Shown piece by piece: positions 49,895-58,201 of a stretch of DNA of 64,000 nucleotides. The DNA comes from Nocardioides speluncae (GTDB lineage: Bacteria; Actinomycetota; Actinomycetes; Propionibacteriales; Nocardioidaceae): positions 1 to 64,000 of the forward strand of contig NZ_QEOO01000002.1 of the NCBI RefSeq assembly GCF_003121585.1, in the 5' to 3' direction. The notes beneath the pieces are model-generated. The model was given only the letters and a program-made list of their open reading frames with translations. It searched no databases and was not told the origin of the DNA. How positions within the stretch are numbered: position 1 is the first letter of the stretch; each line of letters begins with the position of its first letter. Both the position numbers and the translations under genes were made by a program.

Positions 49895-51504
49895 GGTCGG
49901 GTCCGTCCTGCCGGCAGCCGCACGGTGAACACCGCGCCCCGGTCATGATCCCGGTCGTTGCGTACCGACACCGAGCCGCCACGGCGTTCGCTGACCACCC
50001 GCACCAGCGCCAGCCCGACACCACGGCCCGCCCCACTGTCGGCCGGGTCGGCGGGCTTGGTGGAGTAGCCGCGCCGGAAGATCGCGTCGGCCACGTCGTC
50101 GGGTACGCCGGCGCCGCCGTCGGCGACCTCGACGATGACAGCCCCGTCCTCCTCGACCAGGCGTACGTCGACCCGGTCGCCGCCGGCCGTGACCGTCGCG
50201 TCGACCGCGTTGTCGACCAGATTGCCGAGCACCGTGCCGACGTCGCCGGACAGCTCGGGGTCCAGCCGCGGCAGCGCGGAGTCCTCGCCGAGCCGGAGCT
50301 CGACGCCGCGCTCGGCAGCCAGGCTGACCTTGGCGATCGCCAGCGCGGCGACCGCGGGGTCCGCGACCCGGGCGGTGACCGCGTCGCTGATCGCGGCCCG
50401 GCGCCGGGTCAGCCCGGACACGAACGCGGTGACGTCGTCGTACTCCTCCAGCTGGATCAGCCCGGAGATCGTGTGCAGCTGGTTCTGGAACTCGTGGGTC
50501 TGGGCGCGCAGCGTGTCGGTGATGCCCTGGCGGGCGGTGAGCTCGCTCTCCAGGGCGAGCAGCTCGGTGCGGTCGCGCAGGGTGGTGACCGTGCCGACGT
50601 GCCGGCCGTCGTACACGACCCGGCTGCGGTTCAGCACCAGCACCCGGCCGCCGACCACGAGCGCGTCGTCGTGCGCCTCGGTCGTGCCGGTCAGCGCGTC
50701 GCGGACGGTCGGGTCCAGCTCCAGCCGGTCGACCCGCTCGCCCTCCCGGGTGGCCGGCAGCCCGAGCACCTCGCGGGCGCTGTCGCTGATCACCGTGATG
50801 ATGCCCTCCGGCGAGACCGCTACGACGCCCTCGCGGAGCGAGTGCAGCAGCGCCTCGCGCTGGTCGGCCAGCGCCGCGATCTCGGTCGGCTCCAGGCCGC
50901 GGGTACGCCGCCGGATCAGCCGCGACAGCAGCCAGGAGCCGGCCACGCCGAGGAGCAGGCCGAGGCCGAGGAAGCCCACCAGGTCAGGCAGTACGGCGCG
51001 AGCCCGGGCCGCCAGCGACGGGTACTCCTCGGTCACTACGACGATTCCGATCAGGTCGCCGCGGTCGCTCAGCACTGGCACATGTGTGGCGATCGAGTTC
51101 CGTCCGCGGTCGTCGACGTCACCGGTCCAGGCCCTCAGGTCCAGCACGGTGCTGTCGGACAGGTCGACGCGGGTGCCGACGGCCGGCCGGTTAGTCCCGG
51201 ACAGCACCCGGCCCTCCGGGTCGGCGAGGTAGACCGAGTCCGCGTCCAGGTGGCGACGCTCCGCCTCGGCGTACGACGCGAGTGTGATGCTCACCGGTGG
51301 CTCCGACAGCTCGTCGCGGACGTTCTGGGTCCCGGCCAGCCGCTCGGCGCCGCGGCGCAGGAACACCCCCCGGGTGTCGCGGAAGTCGTCCTCGCTCTGG
51401 CGTACCGAGACCACGCTCGCGACCGCCAGCACGGCGAGCAGCACAGCGAGCTGAAGGAGCAGGAACTGACCGGCCAGCGTCACCGGCCGGCGCCGTGACC
51501 ACAA
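49891..51504 (-). CDS. CitA/DcuS-type sensor histidine kinase
   Basis: About 537 aa. Membrane helix near the N-terminus (QFLLLQLAVLLAVLAVASVV), a periplasmic sensor domain to about residue 170, a second helix (VGFLGLGLLLGVAGSWLL), a cytoplasmic PAS domain, then kinase with H-box HEFQNQLHTISGLIQL and N-box NLVDNAVDA. The TTG at 51504 has GGGAGG nine bases upstream; the TTG at 51513 is too close to it. Divergent from the transporter genes, so the ligand is probably a tricarboxylate or dicarboxylate. Confidence 0.92.
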   Translation of the reverse strand: MWSRRRPVTLAGQFLLLQLAVLLAVLAVASVVSVRQSEDDFRDTRGVFLRRGAERLAGTQNVRDELSEPPVSITLASYAEAERRHLDADSVYLADPEGRVLSGTNRPAVGTRVDLSDSTVLDLRAWTGDVDDRGRNSIATHVPVLSDRGDLIGIVVVTEEYPSLAARARAVLPDLVGFLGLGLLLGVAGSWLLSRLIRRRTRGLEPTEIAALADQREALLHSLREGVVAVSPEGIITVISDSAREVLGLPATREGERVDRLELDPTVRDALTGTTEAHDDALVVGGRVLVLNRSRVVYDGRHVGTVTTLRDRTELLALESELTARQGITDTLRAQTHEFQNQLHTISGLIQLEEYDDVTAFVSGLTRRRAAISDAVTARVADPAVAALAIAKVSLAAERGVELRLGEDSALPRLDPELSGDVGTVLGNLVDNAVDATVTAGGDRVDVRLVEEDGAVIVEVADGGAGVPDDVADAIFRRGYSTKPADPADSGAGRGVGLALVRVVSERRGGSVSVRNDRDHDRGAVFTVRLPAGRTRP

Positions 51505-51596
51505 GTTCCACAACCTCCCTTAGTTTCCCAAGCGTGACGACCGCCACACGGTGCCAGCACCATCAGGATGTCGCAATCCCACGACCAAGGAGTGCT

Positions 51597-52592
51597 ATGA
51601 CCACCGGCAGCCGGACACGAGGTGTCCTGATCGCCGTCGTGCTCGCCCTCGCCGCCACGCTCGCGTCCGGCTGCGGGGTGACCCGCGGCGACCAGGACGA
51701 CGACCTGGCGATGTGGATCCCGAACAGCCCCGGCGGCGGCTACGACCAGACCGGTCGGGCCGCGGTCGGCGTGATGGAGCGGGACGACGTCATCGACGGC
51801 TCGTTCGAGGTCACCAACATCATCGGTGGCGGCGGCTCGGTCGCGATGTCGCGGCTGATGAACGCCGAGGGCGACGGGACCCTGATGATGACCGTCGGTC
51901 TCGGCGTCGTCGGCGCGACGTACTCCCTCGGCCTGGAGCAGCGGCCGCACCACGCCACCCCGCTCGCCCAGCTGATCGAGGACCAGGAGGGCGTGCTGGT
52001 GCCGGCGGACTCGCCGTACCAGACCATCGACGACTTCCTCGACGCCTGGAAGCAGGACCCGGACGGGATCGTGCTCGGCGGCGGCTCCTCTCCGGGCGGG
52101 CCCGACCACCTGTTCCCGATGCAGCTCGCCGGCGCGATCGGGATCGACCCCAGGGATGCCCGGTACGTCGTCTACGACGGCGGCGGGCCGCTCACCAGTG
52201 CCCTGCTCGGCAAGAAGATCGACGTCGGCTTCTCGGGTGTCGGCGAGTTCGAGGGCCAGATCGAGGCCGGTGAGCTGCGGGTGCTCGCGGTCTCCGGCGA
52301 GGAGCGGCTCACCGGCGAGTCGGTCAAGGACGTGCCCACGCTCACGGAGTCGGGCGTGGACCTGGTCTTCACCAACTGGCGCGGAGTGCTGGCGCCGCCC
52401 GGGATCTCCGAGGAGCGGCGCGAGGAGCTGATCGCGCTGCTGGCCGAGATGCACGACAGCCCCGAGTGGCAGCAGGCGCTGGAGGACAACGGCTGGATCG
52501 ACGCCTTCCGCACCGGAGACGAGTTCACGAGGTTCCTGGAGGAACAGGACGAGCGGGTCGCCACGACCCTTGAGGAGCTGGGACTGCTGTGA
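51597..52592 (+). CDS. tctC: Tripartite tricarboxylate transporter, substrate-binding protein TctC
   Basis: About 331 aa. Lipoprotein signal with lipobox ASGC. Bug-family substrate-binding fold: MWIPNSPGGGYDQTGR near the N-terminus and NIIGGGGSVAMSRL. It carries solute to the TctAB permease. AAGGAG five bases before the ATG. Divergent from the sensor kinase. Confidence 0.93.
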   Translation: MTTGSRTRGVLIAVVLALAATLASGCGVTRGDQDDDLAMWIPNSPGGGYDQTGRAAVGVMERDDVIDGSFEVTNIIGGGGSVAMSRLMNAEGDGTLMMTVGLGVVGATYSLGLEQRPHHATPLAQLIEDQEGVLVPADSPYQTIDDFLDAWKQDPDGIVLGGGSSPGGPDHLFPMQLAGAIGIDPRDARYVVYDGGGPLTSALLGKKIDVGFSGVGEFEGQIEAGELRVLAVSGEERLTGESVKDVPTLTESGVDLVFTNWRGVLAPPGISEERREELIALLAEMHDSPEWQQALEDNGWIDAFRTGDEFTRFLEEQDERVATTLEELGLL

Positions 52593-53098
52593 GTACGACG
52601 ACTTCGACCGCACCCGAACGGCGGGTCGACCGCGGCCAGTACGCCCTCGCGGCGCTGCTGGTACTGATCGGCGGCTACACCGTCTACGACGCCACCACGC
52701 TCAACGTCGGGTTCGGCGACCCGGTCGGGCCGCGGGCGTTCCCCTACGCGGTCGGCAGTGTGCTGCTCGGCCTCGGCATCCTGCTCGCGATCGTCACCGC
52801 GCGCGGCGACGTACCCGAGAGCGAGGAGGGCGAGGACGTGGATCTCACCCACCCCGCTGACTGGGTGACGCTGGCCAAGCTGGTCGCGGTGCTGGTCTTC
52901 ACGATCCTGACCATCGGCGTCCTCGGCTGGGCGATCAACGGCGCGATCCTGTTCGCCGGCAGCGCCTGGGCGCTTGGCAGCCGGACCCTGATCCGCGACG
53001 TACTCGTCGGGATCGTGCTGTCGGTCGGCAGCTGGTACGGCTTCTACGTCGGGCTCGACATCCCGCTCAGCCCGGGCATCCTGGACGGGGTGCTCTGA
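52589..53098 (+). CDS. tctB: Tripartite tricarboxylate transporter, small membrane subunit TctB
   Basis: 169 aa with four hydrophobic segments. Typical TctB ([28 protein letters not shown]). The GTG overlaps the tctC stop (GTGA), and the stop overlaps the tctA start by one base. Confidence 0.9.
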   Translation: MSTTTSTAPERRVDRGQYALAALLVLIGGYTVYDATTLNVGFGDPVGPRAFPYAVGSVLLGLGILLAIVTARGDVPESEEGEDVDLTHPADWVTLAKLVAVLVFTILTIGVLGWAINGAILFAGSAWALGSRTLIRDVLVGIVLSVGSWYGFYVGLDIPLSPGILDGVL

Positions 53099-54621
53099 TG
53101 GAGAGCCTCGACCTGCTCTGGGGCGGCCTGGAGGCCGCGTTCACCTTCGAGAACCTGCTCTGGGCCTGCATCGGCGTGCTGCTCGGCACCTTCGTCGGCG
53201 TACTCCCGGGCATCGGCCCGGCGATGACCGTCGCGCTGCTGCTGCCGGTGACCTACGGGCTGGAGCCCGCGCAGGCGTTCATCATGTTCGCCGGCATCTA
53301 CTACGGCGCGATGTACGGCGGCTCCACGACCTCGATCCTGCTCAACACACCGGGCGAGTCCTCGTCGGTGATGACCGCGATCGAGGGCAACAAGATGGCC
53401 AAGCGCGGGCGGGCAGCGCAGGCGCTGGCCACCGCCGCGATCGGCTCGTTCATCGCCGGCACGATCGGCACCATGCTGGTGGTCTTCCTGGCGCCGTGGC
53501 TGGCCGAGATCGCCGTCGAGATCGGCGCTCCGTCGTACCTCGCGGTGACGGTCCTCGCGATGGTGCTGGTGACCAGCGTGCTCGGGTCGTCCCGGCTGCG
53601 CGGCTTCATCGCGCTGTTCCTCGGCCTCACCATCGGCCTGGTCGGGCTCGACCTGTCGACCGCCCAGTCAAGGCTGAGCTTCGGCAACCCGCTGCTGGCC
53701 GACCGGATCGACATCGTGGTGGTCGCGGTCGGGGTGTTCGCGCTCGGCGAGGCGCTGTGGGTCGCCGCGCACCTGCGCCGCAAGCCGCTGGAGATCAGCA
53801 GCGTCGGTGGCCGGCCGTGGCTGGCCGGTGACGACCTGCGGCGCTCGTGGGGGCCGTGGCTGCGCGGCACCGCGCTCGGCTTCCCGTTCGGCGCGGTCCC
53901 GGCCGGCGGCGCGGAGACCCCGACCTTCCTCTCCTATGTCACGGAGCGGAAGCTGGCCGGGGCCGACAGTGAGTTCGGCAAGGGCGCGATCGAGGGCGTC
54001 GCCGGGCCGGAGGCCGCCAACAACGCCTCCGCGGCCGGCACCTTCGTCCCGCTGCTGGCCCTCGGCCTGCCGGTCACCGCGACCGCGTCGATCATGCTCG
54101 CGGCGTTCCAGAGCTACGGCATCGAGCCCGGCCCGCAGCTGATGACCGACCACTCCGACCTGGTGTGGACGCTGCTGGCCAGCCTGCTGATCGGCAACAC
54201 GCTGCTGCTGCTCCTGAACCTGCCGCTGGCCCCGCTTTGGGCGAAGCTGCTGCGCACCCCGCGGCCGTACCTGTACGCCGGCATCTTGTTCTTCGCCTCG
54301 CTCGGTGCGTACGCCGCCAACCTGCGCGCCTTCGACCTGATGCTGCTGCTGGTCTTCGGCGCCCTGGGCTTCATGATGCGCCGGTTCGCGTTGCCGGTCC
54401 TGCCGCTGATCCTCGGCGTCATCCTCGGGCCGCTCATGGAGCTGAAGTTCCGGGAGGCGCTGTCGATCTCCGACGGCGAAGCCTCCGGTCTGGTCAACGA
54501 GCCGCTCGCGGTCATCGTCTACGTGATCGTGGCGCTCGCCGTCGCCGTACCCGCTGTGCTGTCTTTGGTGCGCCGGCCACAGGCCGCGGACCCCGATAAG
54601 GAGAAGGAGCTGGTGTCGTGA
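53098..54621 (+). CDS. tctA: Tripartite tricarboxylate transporter, large permease TctA
   Basis: 507 aa, about 11-12 membrane helices. Conserved [17 protein letters not shown] and [19 protein letters not shown], and the second [12 protein letters not shown] motif region ([21 protein letters not shown]). Forms the channel with TctB and takes solute from TctC. Ends in an overlap with the stress-protein gene. Confidence 0.94.
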   Translation: MESLDLLWGGLEAAFTFENLLWACIGVLLGTFVGVLPGIGPAMTVALLLPVTYGLEPAQAFIMFAGIYYGAMYGGSTTSILLNTPGESSSVMTAIEGNKMAKRGRAAQALATAAIGSFIAGTIGTMLVVFLAPWLAEIAVEIGAPSYLAVTVLAMVLVTSVLGSSRLRGFIALFLGLTIGLVGLDLSTAQSRLSFGNPLLADRIDIVVVAVGVFALGEALWVAAHLRRKPLEISSVGGRPWLAGDDLRRSWGPWLRGTALGFPFGAVPAGGAETPTFLSYVTERKLAGADSEFGKGAIEGVAGPEAANNASAAGTFVPLLALGLPVTATASIMLAAFQSYGIEPGPQLMTDHSDLVWTLLASLLIGNTLLLLLNLPLAPLWAKLLRTPRPYLYAGILFFASLGAYAANLRAFDLMLLLVFGALGFMMRRFALPVLPLILGVILGPLMELKFREALSISDGEASGLVNEPLAVIVYVIVALAVAVPAVLSLVRRPQAADPDKEKELVS

Positions 54622-55013
54622 GTGGCACGATCGTGGTCGGCTGGAGCGCCGACAAGTACGGCGCGGCCGCCGTCGAGCACGCCGTCGCCGAGGCCCGGCT
54701 CCGGTCGGCATCGGTGGTGGTCGTCAACGCCACCCGCGGCGACGCGCTGGTCGACGACCGATACGCCCGGAGCGGCGACGTCGCCGTCCTGGAGTCGTCA
54801 CTGGCCGACTCCGGAGTGCCGTTCGAGGTCCGCCAAAGCATGGGCCCCGACGTCGCCGACCAGGTCCTCGACGTCGCCGACGAGGTCGGCGCCACCCTCA
54901 TCGTCGTCGGCCTCCGCCACCGCACCCCCGTCGGCAAACTGGTGATGGGCTCCGTAGCCCAACGCATCCTCCTCGGCGCCACCTGCCCCGTCCTCGCCGT
55001 CAAGCCTTCGTAG
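54618..55013 (+). CDS. Universal stress protein (UspA family)
   Basis: 131 aa. Opens [21 protein letters not shown], with the nucleotide-binding signature [20 protein letters not shown] at the end. The GTG overlaps the tctA stop, so it belongs to the transporter operon. This association of Usp with TTT permeases is uncommon. Confidence 0.92.
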   Translation: MSGTIVVGWSADKYGAAAVEHAVAEARLRSASVVVVNATRGDALVDDRYARSGDVAVLESSLADSGVPFEVRQSMGPDVADQVLDVADEVGATLIVVGLRHRTPVGKLVMGSVAQRILLGATCPVLAVKPS

Positions 55014-55063
55014 AGGTGGTCGAGCACATCGGGTTGTCGAGCAGGTTGCGACGGATGGCCGCC

Positions 55064-55098
55064 GGTTGAGGAGGTCGCTCTGCGACCGTCTCGAAACC
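55064..55098. repeat. Palindromic repeat F3, copy 1
   Basis: An imperfect 35-bp hairpin, GGTTGAGG...TCTCGAAACC with internal GGTCGC/GCGACC. Sequences of this kind are dispersed in many high-GC actinobacterial genomes (REP-like). In the intergenic region after the stress-protein gene. Confidence 0.7.
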
Positions 55099-55133
55099 AA
55101 GGCCCACCGCCAACCGGGTGGACGAGCGAACTG

Positions 55134-55175
55134 GGTGGTCGAGCAGGTTGCGCTAGCAACCGTCGTCGAGACCAC
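55134..55175. repeat. Palindromic repeat F3, copy 2
   Basis: About 42 bp: outer GTGGTC/GACCAC and inner GGTTGC/GCAACC around GCTA. It is a related but not identical copy of F3. A third, less complete copy runs from 55016 to 55050 (GGTGGTCGAGC, then GTCGAGCAGGTTGCGAC). Confidence 0.65.
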
Positions 55176-55217
55176 AGGCGGTGACGCAAGGCGCCGAACC
55201 GTGGCAGGGTGCGGAAC

Positions 55218-55607
55218 ATGGTGGACTACAACCCATTCGAGGTCCTCACGAAGTCGCAGCGCGCAGCCCTCGGCCTCGCCAGCGAAGCCTGGACCCGCCT
55301 GTACGACGCGACCGTCACCGGCGTCACCCAGCCCGAGGAGGCGCTGCGCCAGGTGGGCGCGCTGGTCACCGCCGTCGGCGACCTCGCCAGCGCCACCGCC
55401 CAGCCCCTCCAGGACTTCCTGACCCGCCAGCGCGAACTCGCCGAGTCCATGGCCACCCTCGCCAACGCCCACGCCGAACTAGCCCAAGTCGCCGCCACCC
55501 TCGCCGAACGCCACGCCGCCACTGTTGATGCCCTTGAGAAACTCAGCGCGCCGGTGCTCGGCCTAGTGATCAAGGAGCGCCCGGAGGACGACCCAGCCGT
55601 CGGTTGA
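55218..55607 (+). CDS. Helical protein of unknown function, phasin-like
   Basis: 129 aa, almost entirely helical with a repeated Ala/Leu pattern (YNPFEVLTKSQRAALGLASEAW, then LQDFLTRQRELAESMATLANAHAELAQ). Lipid- or granule-associated phasins look like this, but no motif proves it. The ATG at 55218 is preferred to GTG 55209. Confidence 0.6.
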   Translation: MVDYNPFEVLTKSQRAALGLASEAWTRLYDATVTGVTQPEEALRQVGALVTAVGDLASATAQPLQDFLTRQRELAESMATLANAHAELAQVAATLAERHAATVDALEKLSAPVLGLVIKERPEDDPAVG

Positions 55608-55735
55608 TGACGTCGCTCGGCGACTCCCGACGCCAAGCCCAACCGCTGACAACCTGCTGAGGAAAGGCCGGACCGTGCGTCACTTCGCCCAGAACGACGC
55701 AGACGAGTGCTGCAGCAGCGGCCTACCGTAGGTCC

Positions 55736-56038
55736 ATGCGAACTCGGCGCTTTGGGCCAGGTCCCCGGCAGTGGCGTGGGCGTCTCGTCGGATTCGTCAC
55801 AGGCGGTGAACCAGTGGATGGATGCGAACCTGTCTCGGTGGTCATTGCTGGCGAAACGGTCGGCGACCTGGAGCAGCGCGCCGCTGACCTAGGTGTGTGG
55901 CACCCGCACTTGTGGCCACGGATGAGGCCTTCCCGCAAGGAAGCGGATATGGCCCTACGGGATGCCAATCAGTTCGTGTGGCGTGTCGGCCTCGAGACGC
56001 GATGGCGCCCTTCGGACTCCTGGCCGGGAAGCACCTAG
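55736..56038 (+). CDS. Small hypothetical protein
   Basis: 100 aa. Plausible composition and a conserved-looking segment (GETVGDLEQRAADLGVWHPHLWPRM). No family recognised. Lower GC than the core region. Start uncertain; there is no strong ribosome site. Confidence 0.45.
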   Translation: MRTRRFGPGPRQWRGRLVGFVTGGEPVDGCEPVSVVIAGETVGDLEQRAADLGVWHPHLWPRMRPSRKEADMALRDANQFVWRVGLETRWRPSDSWPGST

Positions 56039-56393
56039 ATTCCGTCGACCAGGAGATACAGCGGTGTGTTCTACCGCCGCCTCCGGGCAACGCCCACCCG
56101 GAGACGCGTCGAGCGTCGGACCCGACGATGGTTGGTACGGGCATCTGCGAACAGAGGTGACCACCCGTCTTTACTGGCGCGTGGCTACCGGTCACACGGT
56201 CGCAGCGACGAACTCAGTCGACCCACCTTACGACGGCTATGCCCGACGTGCATCGCGCATTTCGCGCGGAACACCGAGCCTGCGTCACTTCGTCGCCAAG
56301 GCTCTACGAGCAGAGGTCGGCCACCGGGTCTCGTGTGCACGCTCCGAGGCATCTTAACTCCAGCGTCCACATCGACAGACAGAGGCCGTGCCC
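56039..56393. other. Intergenic stretch with no supported gene
   Basis: Several overlapping frames are open, but none has convincing composition, start or family feature. It may hold decayed genes. Confidence 0.5.
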
Positions 56394-56579
56394 CTACCAG
56401 CTCACTTCGCCGTACTTGGCCCACGCCTCGTTGAGCTGGCTTGACTGAGCCTCCCGATCCGGGGCAACGGCGAACTCCAGCCCGGTGTTGTATGCGATCA
56501 GCCATATGGCATTCGCGAGGTCTGCGTAGCGATCGTCGTCGACCTCGCCCTTGATGGTGACGGTGATGGTTCGGGTCAT
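56394..56579 (-). CDS. Small hypothetical protein
   Basis: About 61 aa beginning MTRTITVTIKGEVDDDRYADLANAIW and ending NEAWAKYGEVSW. Its regular beta-alpha pattern and acidic charge look real, but I recognise no family. A longer frame to 56762 overlaps the next gene's 5' end and is unlikely. Confidence 0.5.
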   Translation of the reverse strand: MTRTITVTIKGEVDDDRYADLANAIWLIAYNTGLEFAVAPDREAQSSQLNEAWAKYGEVSW

Positions 56580-56700
56580 GTAGGCAGACTGCCAGCCTTG
56601 CTCGATGGAGTGCCAAGCCTCTGCCGGAGGTGCGTCACTCCGCCGCCTTTCGGCGCGGTGTCCCGTCAGTCCACGGACCACGGGGCTGCAAACTTGAACC

Positions 56701-57606
56701 GTGCCGTTGTTCGACGAGGTCCTCAAGCGCAGAGTTGTGATACTCGACGGCGGGATGTCCAACGCTCTAGAGGACCGAGGTCACGATCTGTCCGACGACC
56801 TGTGGACCGCGCGGCTGCTCCGTGATGACCCGGCCGAGATCGTCGCTGTGCACCGCGCCTACTTCGAGGCGGGCGCCGACGTCGCGACGACGGCGAGCTA
56901 TCAGGCCAGCATGCCCGGCCTGATCCGCGCCGGTCTCTCCGGTGAGGCCGCAGCCGGACTGATTCGGAGTAGCGTCCGCCGTGCCCGGGAGGCGGCGGAA
57001 GCGGTCGCCGCGTCGACCGGGCGGGAGCTCCTGGTCGCAGCCTCGGTCGGACCCTACGGTGCCGCGCTGGCGGACGGCTCTGAGTACCGCGGCAGGTACG
57101 GCGTCTCCGCGGCCACCCTCCGCGACTTCCACGCGCCGCGGCTCGAGCTCCTCGCCTCGGCGGCTCCGGACCTACTGGCGGTCGAGACCATCCCAGACCT
57201 CGACGAAGCCGAGGTCCTGGTGCCGCTGCTGGACGCGCTCGGCGTGCCTGCGTGGTTCTCCTACTCCGTCAGCGGCGGCGAGACGCGCGCGGGGCAGCCG
57301 CTGCGCGCGGCGTACGAGGTCCTCGCTGGGAGTACGGCGGTCGGCGCCGCCGGGGTCAACTGCTCGGCGCCGGCCGACGTCCTCACCGCCGTCGAGACGG
57401 CGGTCTCGGTCACGGGGAAGCCAGGTGTCGCCTATCCCAACCGCGGCGAGGAGTGGGACGCCCGGTCGCACTCCTGGGCGGGGCAGGGATCGTTCGACCC
57501 CGCGCTCGCTACCACCTGGTTGGAAGCGGGGGCACGCCTGATCGGCGGCTGTTGCCGGGTCGGACCCGCGGACATCGCGCGACTGGCGACGACGCTCCTA
57601 CGCTGA
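56701..57606 (+). CDS. mmuM: Homocysteine S-methyltransferase
   Basis: 301 aa. Opens VVILDGGMSNALEDRGHDL; zinc-ligand cysteines in GVNCSAP and LIGGCCRVGP. It transfers a methyl group from S-methylmethionine or SAM to homocysteine. GTG start. The split of ligands and length match MmuM. Confidence 0.9.
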   Translation: MPLFDEVLKRRVVILDGGMSNALEDRGHDLSDDLWTARLLRDDPAEIVAVHRAYFEAGADVATTASYQASMPGLIRAGLSGEAAAGLIRSSVRRAREAAEAVAASTGRELLVAASVGPYGAALADGSEYRGRYGVSAATLRDFHAPRLELLASAAPDLLAVETIPDLDEAEVLVPLLDALGVPAWFSYSVSGGETRAGQPLRAAYEVLAGSTAVGAAGVNCSAPADVLTAVETAVSVTGKPGVAYPNRGEEWDARSHSWAGQGSFDPALATTWLEAGARLIGGCCRVGPADIARLATTLLR

Positions 57607-57711
57607 TGCCATCAAGAGTCGGCCGCGTCGCAGCGCCGCGAAGAGCCCGTGTCGAGAGCAGGACCGCTGCCGGGCTCGACTGCTGCGCCGCCTGGGTGCA
57701 CCATCGGAATG

Positions 57712-58095
57712 ATGGCGTACGACGTGACCTTGATCTTCGACGACCGTCCGGGTGAGCTCGCCCGGCTGGGCGAGGTCGCGGGTGCCGCGGGGGTGAACAT
57801 CGACGGCTTCGCGGCCTTCACCGGCGAGGGCAAGGGCGTGGTGCACGTCCTCGTCGCGGATGACCGACTCGACACACTTCGGGACGCGTTGACCCAAGCG
57901 GGCATGTCGATTGCCGACGAACGTGAAGTGTTTGTGGTGACCGTCGCAGACGAGCCGGGAGCCCTCGGCGAGGTCACCCGCCGCCTCGCGGACGCCAACG
58001 TCAACATCGACTTGGCGTACACGACCTTCGGCGGGGTGCGGATGGTCTTCAGCACCGACGACGTGCGCCTCGCTCGCGAAGCGCTCGACGGCTGA
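57712..58095 (+). CDS. Tandem ACT-domain protein
   Basis: About 128 aa. Two ACT domains: AYDVTLIFDDRPGELARLGEVAGAAGVNIDGF, then EVFVVTVADEPGALGEVTRRLADANVNIDL. A small amino-acid sensor without catalytic domain. ATG 57712 (57709 also possible). Convergent with the caspase-Hsp70 gene. Confidence 0.9.
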   Translation: MAYDVTLIFDDRPGELARLGEVAGAAGVNIDGFAAFTGEGKGVVHVLVADDRLDTLRDALTQAGMSIADEREVFVVTVADEPGALGEVTRRLADANVNIDLAYTTFGGVRMVFSTDDVRLAREALDG

Positions 58096-58201
58096 CAACC
58101 TGCAGATACCCCGTCGTTGACCAGCGTGACGCGGACTGGCGACAGCGCCATTCCGCCGCGAATGATCACGCCTGGACCGACGACGCGACTGACCTGCGCG
58201 G

